Shown in pieces: positions 56,050-64,000 of a DNA stretch of 64,000 nucleotides. The position numbers and the translations under genes were made by a program. Source of the DNA: Marinicella rhabdoformis. GTDB taxonomy: Bacteria; Pseudomonadota; Gammaproteobacteria; Xanthomonadales; Marinicellaceae. Position 1 is the stretch's first letter. Every line of letters starts with the position of its first letter. The notes below the pieces were generated by a model. It ran no database searches and had not been told where the DNA came from. It saw nothing but the letters and a program-made list of their open reading frames with translations. The DNA lies in assembly GCF_009671245.1 (NCBI RefSeq), contig NZ_VTFS01000008.1, positions 88,574 to 152,573 on the forward strand, written 5' to 3'.

Positions 56050-56060
56050 CCACTATGTGG
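56050..56060 (+). promoter_or_regulatory. Short hairpin between leader gene and third czcC
   Basis: CCAC (56050-56053) pairs with GTGG (56057-56060) over TAT. It is weaker than the hairpins after the other two leader genes but in the same position. Confidence 0.3.
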
Positions 56061-56107
56061 GCATGTATTTCAAATGCATATTAATTTTTAGATTTAGGAA
56101 ATTTATC

Positions 56108-57411
56108 ATGACGTACTTTAATAAGAACATGCCACCTGGCGTGTTTAAATGGCGTGGAGCCAATAAATGGTTGTTGATGGTGTTATTAATATCATCAAAC
56201 CAACTGACTGCCAAAGATATCAACTTGGCAACAGCCATCAATTTGATGTTGGAGCAGAATCCATCACTTCAGATATTTGAGTTGAGAAAGCGCTCACTTG
56301 AAGGAGCACAATACACAGCTGACTTGAACCCAGAAATAGAAATGGGTTTAGAGGCCGAGAACTTTTTAGGAAGCAATCCGTACACAGCTTTTGATCAAAG
56401 TGAATTGACAGTCTCAGTTTCATCAATTATTGAACTGGGCGGAAAGAAAGGTGCCCGAAAAAACTTTGTATCAACAAAGTATGGCATTCTTGATGCGCAA
56501 AGGGGAATTAAATCATTGGATCTCATTTCTGAGTTAACCAGTTCTTTTATTGGTGCATTGGCCACACAGGAGAGGATAAAACTTGCTGAAGATTCAGTGC
56601 GATTAAGCGAGGATATCTACGAGTCTGTCAAGCGCAAAGCCGATGCAGGAGCCATCAGCGATGTTGAGGTCAAACGATCATTTGCCTCACTTAAACAAGC
56701 ACAGTTAACCCTTAAAGCTGAACAAAGCAAACTTGAACGACAAAGTGTCAACTTGAGTTTATATTGGTCTGAAAAGCAACCTCGGTTCAGTCAATTATCT
56801 GGTGAGCTGTTTGATTTCGGAAAGGTTAAAGACATTGATGTGCTCTTTAAAAACCTTGAGAAATCGAATTTAATCCAAGTTCTGACAATGAACCAGCGAT
56901 TGGCAGAGTCTAGGTTGGCAGTAGTTCAGGCTGAATCCAAAGCAGATGTTAATTGGTCTTTGGGTGTTCGCAGGTTTGAAGAAAGCAATGATGCAGCGCT
57001 GACAGCTGGATTCAGTATTCCGCTTTTCAAAAGAAAAAGAAATAAAGGTGAGTTGATGGAAGTTGAGGCTGAAATTGATGCATCCCGTTCTGAACAACGA
57101 ATTGCTTTGCTTGAATTGTATGGCCAGGTCAATGAATTTTATTCATTGAGGCAAGCTGCCATCGAAAAATTCAACGCCCTTGAAAATGAAATCATTCCAG
57201 CATTAGCACATGCACTTGAGTTAACTAAAGAGGCATACTTTGATGGTAGATATGGTTATCTCGAGTATTCAGCTGCCAGAGCTGACTTAATCCAATCTAA
57301 AAAGTCATTGATTGATACTGCCCAAAGTATCTTGAATTACGGTGTTCAACTGGAGCAAATCACAGCTGAGCCCATTTACACCGAAACCCAACAAATCCAA
57401 GGAGGTGACTC

Positions 57412-57415
<4 letters not shown>
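56108..57415 (+). CDS. czcC: Outer-membrane efflux protein, CzcC type (pump 3)
   Basis: A 435-residue TolC-family protein. The membrane-export segment (KWLLMVLLISSNQLTAKD) is preceded by about 20 residues; OEP repeats follow (INLMLEQNPSLQIFELRKRS; LAHALELTKEAYFDGRYGYL). The ATG at 56108 is preferred over a TTG at 56039, and an ATG at 56129 is also possible. It overlaps the adaptor gene by 4 bases. Confidence 0.85.
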
Positions 57416-61430
<4,015 letters not shown>

Positions 61431-61439
61431 AACGAAAAC

Positions 61440-61477
61440 ATACTTGGTTCAGCTCATCATCGTTTTGAGCCAGGTAT
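61440..61477 (+). terminator. Hairpin terminator after third czc operon
   Basis: ATACTTGGTTCA (61440-61451) pairs with TGAGCCAGGTAT (61466-61477) with two G-T wobbles, 12 pairs in all. The following T run is weak (GAATTTAC). Confidence 0.65.
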
Positions 61478-61507
61478 GAATTTACATTGAATCTATCAAA
61501 ATAACTC

Positions 61508-61539
61508 TTGAGACCGTACTTAAGTACGTAGTTTATAAT
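61508..61539 (+). promoter_or_regulatory. MerR-type promoter of mer-like operon
   Basis: TTGAGA (61508-61513) and TATAAT (61534-61539) with a 20-base spacer that holds the perfect palindrome CGTACTTAAGTACG. The half-site GTAC pair matches the style of mercury MerR operators. It drives the membrane protein and merR. Confidence 0.87.
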
Positions 61540-61570
61540 CACTGATCAGAATCAAAAAAGAGACAATCTG

Positions 61571-62119
61571 ATGAGTGACGGTATAGAAACAAATTTTCAA
61601 GCGCATGGCTCTTTGAAGCCACCTGGTCCAATTGGTAGACTTGTGAGGTTCTTACTCTCAGGTGGTTGTTTGTATTATGTTTGGCAACTGGTAAGTCTCT
61701 GGAGTTTTTGGGTAGACGCTGAAAAACTGTTCTCTAATGCTTCCATATGGGTCCCAATACTTTTTGCTCTGTATTTGGCTCCGTATGTCATCAATATTGG
61801 CTGGAGGATCAATACCAAACGGTTGTCTCAATATGTGATTATCTTAGTCAGCGCAGGCCTGATTGCTTTAAGTTATTTCAGTAATCAAAGTATCAACAGT
61901 TATGCCCTGAATTTATTCACCATTATCTGGGTAATCTATATATTCACTCATTTAGGCATTTCCTTTTTAGTGGCAGCCATCATCTCAACACCAGGCTGCG
62001 AAATGAGGGCATTGCCTCACTTATGGTCTATTATCACCGGACACAAAGTATATGAGCATGTATGCCCAGGACCATTGCATAGAATTGATCTGTGGGAGCA
62101 AAAACTCAATGAGCAATAG
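61571..62119 (+). CDS. Membrane protein of unknown family, mer-linked
   Basis: A 182-residue protein with about five transmembrane helices (first near residues 27-45) and Cys at 140s and 160s in ISTPGCEMRALPHL and YEHVCPGPLHRIDLWE. Lies under the first MerR-type promoter and overlaps merR by 11 bases, so it is co-regulated. I do not recognise a known mer protein (not MerC, MerF or MerT). The cysteines near the C-terminus could bind Hg2+, but that is only inference. Confidence 0.6.
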   Translation: MSDGIETNFQAHGSLKPPGPIGRLVRFLLSGGCLYYVWQLVSLWSFWVDAEKLFSNASIWVPILFALYLAPYVINIGWRINTKRLSQYVIILVSAGLIALSYFSNQSINSYALNLFTIIWVIYIFTHLGISFLVAAIISTPGCEMRALPHLWSIITGHKVYEHVCPGPLHRIDLWEQKLNEQ

Positions 62120-62513
62120 TCATGGGTTAACCATCGGGAAACTGGCTAAGCAAGCTGGAGTCAATGTAGAAACCATTCGATATTATCAGCGGATAGATTT
62201 GATCAATGAGCCTTCCAAACCCATATCAGGGTTTAGAAAATATGATTCCAATTTAGTCAGTACCATAAAATTCATCAAGCGTGCACAACAACTTGGTTTT
62301 GTCCTTGCAGAGATCAAGGAACTTTTGAATCTCGGTGAGGGTAATTGTCATGATGTCAAAGAACTGGCGATTGCTAAAAGACAAAAAATCATTCATCAGC
62401 TGAAAGATTTAAACGCCATGAAAAAAGAACTGGATGGTTTGATTGATGCCTGTGAAAAAACAGAAGACACCCCAAACTGTGCTCTGATTGACTCTTTAGC
62501 AAAATCACCTTGA
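62109..62513 (+). CDS. merR: Mercury-type regulator MerR
   Basis: A 134-residue activator. Seen: LTIGKLAKQAGVNVETIRYY, and the three Hg-binding cysteines at 80 (GNCHD), 115 (DACEK) and 124 (PNCAL), equivalent to 82, 117 and 126 in Tn501 MerR. The ATG at 62109 is within the end of the preceding gene; an earlier in-frame start would lie deeper in it. Its stop codon forms part of the -35 box of the next promoter. Confidence 0.92.
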   Translation: MSNSHGLTIGKLAKQAGVNVETIRYYQRIDLINEPSKPISGFRKYDSNLVSTIKFIKRAQQLGFVLAEIKELLNLGEGNCHDVKELAIAKRQKIIHQLKDLNAMKKELDGLIDACEKTEDTPNCALIDSLAKSP

Positions 62514-62541
62514 CTCTGGGGCTAGCTACGGAGTTTAAAAT
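62510..62541 (+). promoter_or_regulatory. MerR-type promoter of merTP
   Basis: TTGACT (62510-62515) and TAAAAT (62536-62541), 20-base spacer, with ACTC and GAGT arms around GCTAGC. The merR stop codon TGA lies inside the -35 box. It drives merT, merP and the GDCCVxC gene. Confidence 0.82.
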
Positions 62542-62568
62542 CAACCACTTTTATAAAAGAATAAATCC

Positions 62569-62913
62569 ATGATCTCGAACAAAAGAACCATTCTGACAGC
62601 GACATTGGCCGCAATAGGAGCCAGTGCTTGTTGTATTGGTCCACTGCTGTTACTTAGTATGGGTATCAGTGGAACATGGATCAGTTCATTAACTGCAATG
62701 GAGCCATACAGTCCTATATTTGCTGGGATAACGATTATCTTATTGTGTTGGGCATTTTATAGACTCTACATCACTCCAGAACAATGTGATGATGGCAAAC
62801 TATGTGCTGACAAGAGGGTTTTGCGAAATCAAAGAGTTATATTCTGGGTTATTTGCTGCATACTAATCAGCATGATTACTTTCCAATATTATGCTGAATA
62901 TATTATCGATTAA
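62569..62913 (+). CDS. merT: Mercuric ion transport protein MerT
   Basis: A 114-residue inner-membrane protein with three helices, a Cys pair in the first (ACCIGPLLLLS, Cys21-Cys22) and a second pair in the cytoplasmic loop (EQCDDGKLCA, Cys73 and Cys79), plus SLTAMEPYSP, all as in MerT. It takes Hg2+ from MerP and passes it inwards. Here no MerA follows in the visible sequence. Confidence 0.9.
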   Translation: MISNKRTILTATLAAIGASACCIGPLLLLSMGISGTWISSLTAMEPYSPIFAGITIILLCWAFYRLYITPEQCDDGKLCADKRVLRNQRVIFWVICCILISMITFQYYAEYIID

Positions 62914-62934
62914 ATCATCAGGAGTTTGAAAAAA

Positions 62935-63228
62935 ATGAAGCAACTAAAATTATTATTAAGCATGGCTTCCATCTGCATGTTGCTATTAACAACCAATGCT
63001 TTGGCCACCAACCAAGTAGTCAAACTATCGATTGAAAACATGACTTGTAAGATGTGTGATATTACGGTCAGAAAAGCGTTTGAAAAAGTTGATGGAGTCA
63101 CAGAAGCTACTGTGGATTATGAGACTAAAACCGCACAGGTCACATTCAATCCAGAAAAAACCACTGTAACAAAAATAGAGGAAGCCTCTACAATGGCTGG
63201 ATATCCGGCAAAATTAATCATAGAGTGA
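62935..63228 (+). CDS. merP: Periplasmic mercury-binding protein MerP
   Basis: A 97-residue exported protein: signal peptide (LLLSMASICMLLLTTNALA) and an HMA domain with MTCKMC (Cys38 and Cys41), followed by KAFEKVDGVTEATVDYETKT. It binds Hg2+ in the periplasm for MerT. The ATG at 62935, ten bases after AGGAG, is chosen over a TTG at 62926 lying too close to that site. Confidence 0.9.
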   Translation: MKQLKLLLSMASICMLLLTTNALATNQVVKLSIENMTCKMCDITVRKAFEKVDGVTEATVDYETKTAQVTFNPEKTTVTKIEEASTMAGYPAKLIIE

Positions 63229-63232
63229 ATCC

Positions 63233-63469
63233 ATGCAGTCAGAACCAATCCTTAATTCAACCATCACTTGTCCACATTGCAAGGAATCAAAAGCTGAAAC
63301 CATGCCAACAGATGCATGCCAATGGTTTTATGAATGTTCATTCTGCAACACAGTGCTAGAACCTAACAAGGGTGATTGCTGTGTATATTGCTCATTTGGA
63401 ACTATTAAGTGCCCACCAATTCAAGTGGGCAGTTCATGTTGTAGTAACGGTGAATTAATATTTGAATGA
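63233..63469 (+). CDS. GDCCVxC-domain protein, mer-associated
   Basis: A 78-residue Cys-rich protein with TCPHC, FYECSFC and the signature GDCCVYCSFG followed by KCPPIQ. Proteins with this motif (some with selenocysteine in place of a Cys) are common at the end of mer-type operons; function unknown, probably soft-metal or redox chemistry in the cytoplasm. It has 12 or so cysteines in 78 residues. Confidence 0.85.
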   Translation: MQSEPILNSTITCPHCKESKAETMPTDACQWFYECSFCNTVLEPNKGDCCVYCSFGTIKCPPIQVGSSCCSNGELIFE

Positions 63470-63486
63470 TCAATTAGCTAGCACCA

Positions 63487-63860
63487 TCATTCTTTTATGC
63501 TGTGTAAATGCAATTGATATTCAGGAGGAGTTTGTTTTTCAGGGTTTTCTGCTACTTCTAATTCTCTCAGTAGGTATCCTATGAGCGCTTTTCTGGTTTT
63601 CATGCTTCTGAATGCCGCCCCTTTGAAAAGCTCATCTCTGACTAATATTTCTTGATCAGGGGTTAACATCGGGTGCGGTTTTATTATTAAATTCACATGA
63701 GTGTCCCATTCTAAGTCTTTAGGTATATCCAATGCTTTTGAAGCGGGCTTGATGGATTTAATCCTTGCTAAATTAAAGTCACGATACTCTGAAGTCATTT
63801 CATCAAAGGCTCTAATATGCCACCTTCTTCCCGCATAAACAAAATTTTTAGGATGAACTA
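63487..63860 (-). pseudogene. WYL-domain regulator, 5' end cut by an IS
   Basis: Reading leftward from 63860, the frame gives VHPKNFVYAGRRWHIRAFD, the core of a WYL domain, and continues to the stop at 63487. The N-terminal half, with the DNA-binding domain, is missing, and the match ends exactly where an IS-like terminus starts. WYL proteins regulate genes, often defence-linked. This copy is broken. Confidence 0.8.
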
Positions 63861-64000
63861 TGTAATGGTCTAATAAACTCGGACATATTCTTAGCCTATA
63901 TAATACAAGAAACAGAGGTTAAAAAATGTCAAAGAAGCAAAGATTATCATTTACGGTTGAACAACGTCGTGATTATGCGAAGTTGATGGTTGAAGAAGGC
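63861..64000 (+). mobile_element. IS3-type element, left end, cut by window edge
   Basis: Begins with TGTAATGGTCTAATAAACTC and GGACA, a terminal repeat related to that of the IS at 10938 (about 17 of 26 matches), and is followed at 63926 by a transposase orfA start. The rest lies outside the window. Confidence 0.8.
63926..64000 (+). CDS. IS transposase OrfA, N-terminal fragment
   Basis: 25 codons to the window edge: MSKKQRLSFTVEQRRDYAKL, then MVEEG, the start of an IS3-family OrfA helix-turn-helix protein. Similar in design to OrfA of the first IS ([11 protein letters not shown]) but a different element. Confidence 0.8.
   Translation, partial: MSKKQRLSFTVEQRRDYAKLMVEEG

Overview
The window is AT-rich chromosomal DNA from a bacterium, most likely a gammaproteobacterium. 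The left edge carries a CysB-type LysR regulator and pdxB, and PdxB is typical of that class. Low G+C and the gene mix would suit something like Marinicella, but this is only a guess from gene content. No rRNA, tRNA or CRISPR array was seen.

Layout. (1) 0-8.5 kb is core-like: a cysB-type fragment, pdxB, a convergent SDR dehydrogenase plus M14 peptidase pair, then a GldA/GldF/GldG-like ABC operon with DUF4340 and DUF423 genes. (2) 8.8-12.8 kb is a scarred junction: a 5'-truncated Rhs C-terminus with a frameshifted toxin-like tip, a secreted candidate immunity protein, an IS3-family element (10938-12196) and a gene beheaded by it. (3) 13-27 kb is a copper/silver block: CopL-like secreted leader protein, DUF411 lipoprotein, lone Rieske protein, CusC-CusB/CusF-CusA, CopC, CopD, two NTF2-like proteins, a MerR regulator, a CopA-type ATPase, and YHS and DUF5676 membrane proteins. 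(4) 27-36 kb is a tightly overlapping run: AMP/thymidine phosphorylase, PRPP synthetase-like, beta-CASP metallo-beta-lactamase, PLD, isoprenylcysteine-methyltransferase-like, acetate kinase and phosphoketolase. It could turn nucleotide ribose into acetyl phosphate and ATP. (5) 36-42 kb holds a porin, diheme cytochrome c, a CDF protein lacking the usual Asp ligands, an EamA exporter, a K+ channel-like protein, a hydrolase and a methyltransferase. (6) 42-61.4 kb is divalent-metal resistance in two related copies: MerR, CDF, leader, CzcCBA, ZntA-like ATPase; then FTR1/cytochrome c, methyltransferase, CDF remnant, DsbA-like, leader, CzcCBA. (7) 61.5-63.5 kb is a mer-like operon (merR, merT, merP, GDCCVxC protein) with no merA in view. 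(8) The right edge is a WYL-domain gene cut by a second IS3-type element.

How it fits together. From 13 to 63.5 kb nearly everything is on the plus strand and serves metal handling: three heavy-metal RND pumps, two P1B ATPases, CDF proteins and mercury uptake proteins, with five MerR-type promoters with 18-20 bp spacers readable in the DNA. Each RND operon is headed by, or preceded by, a small secreted His/Cys- or Met-rich protein ending in an Arg-Pro-Pro motif, followed by a short hairpin. The 50 kb island is bounded by IS3-family ends and by genes truncated at those ends, so it was probably assembled by transfer and recombination.
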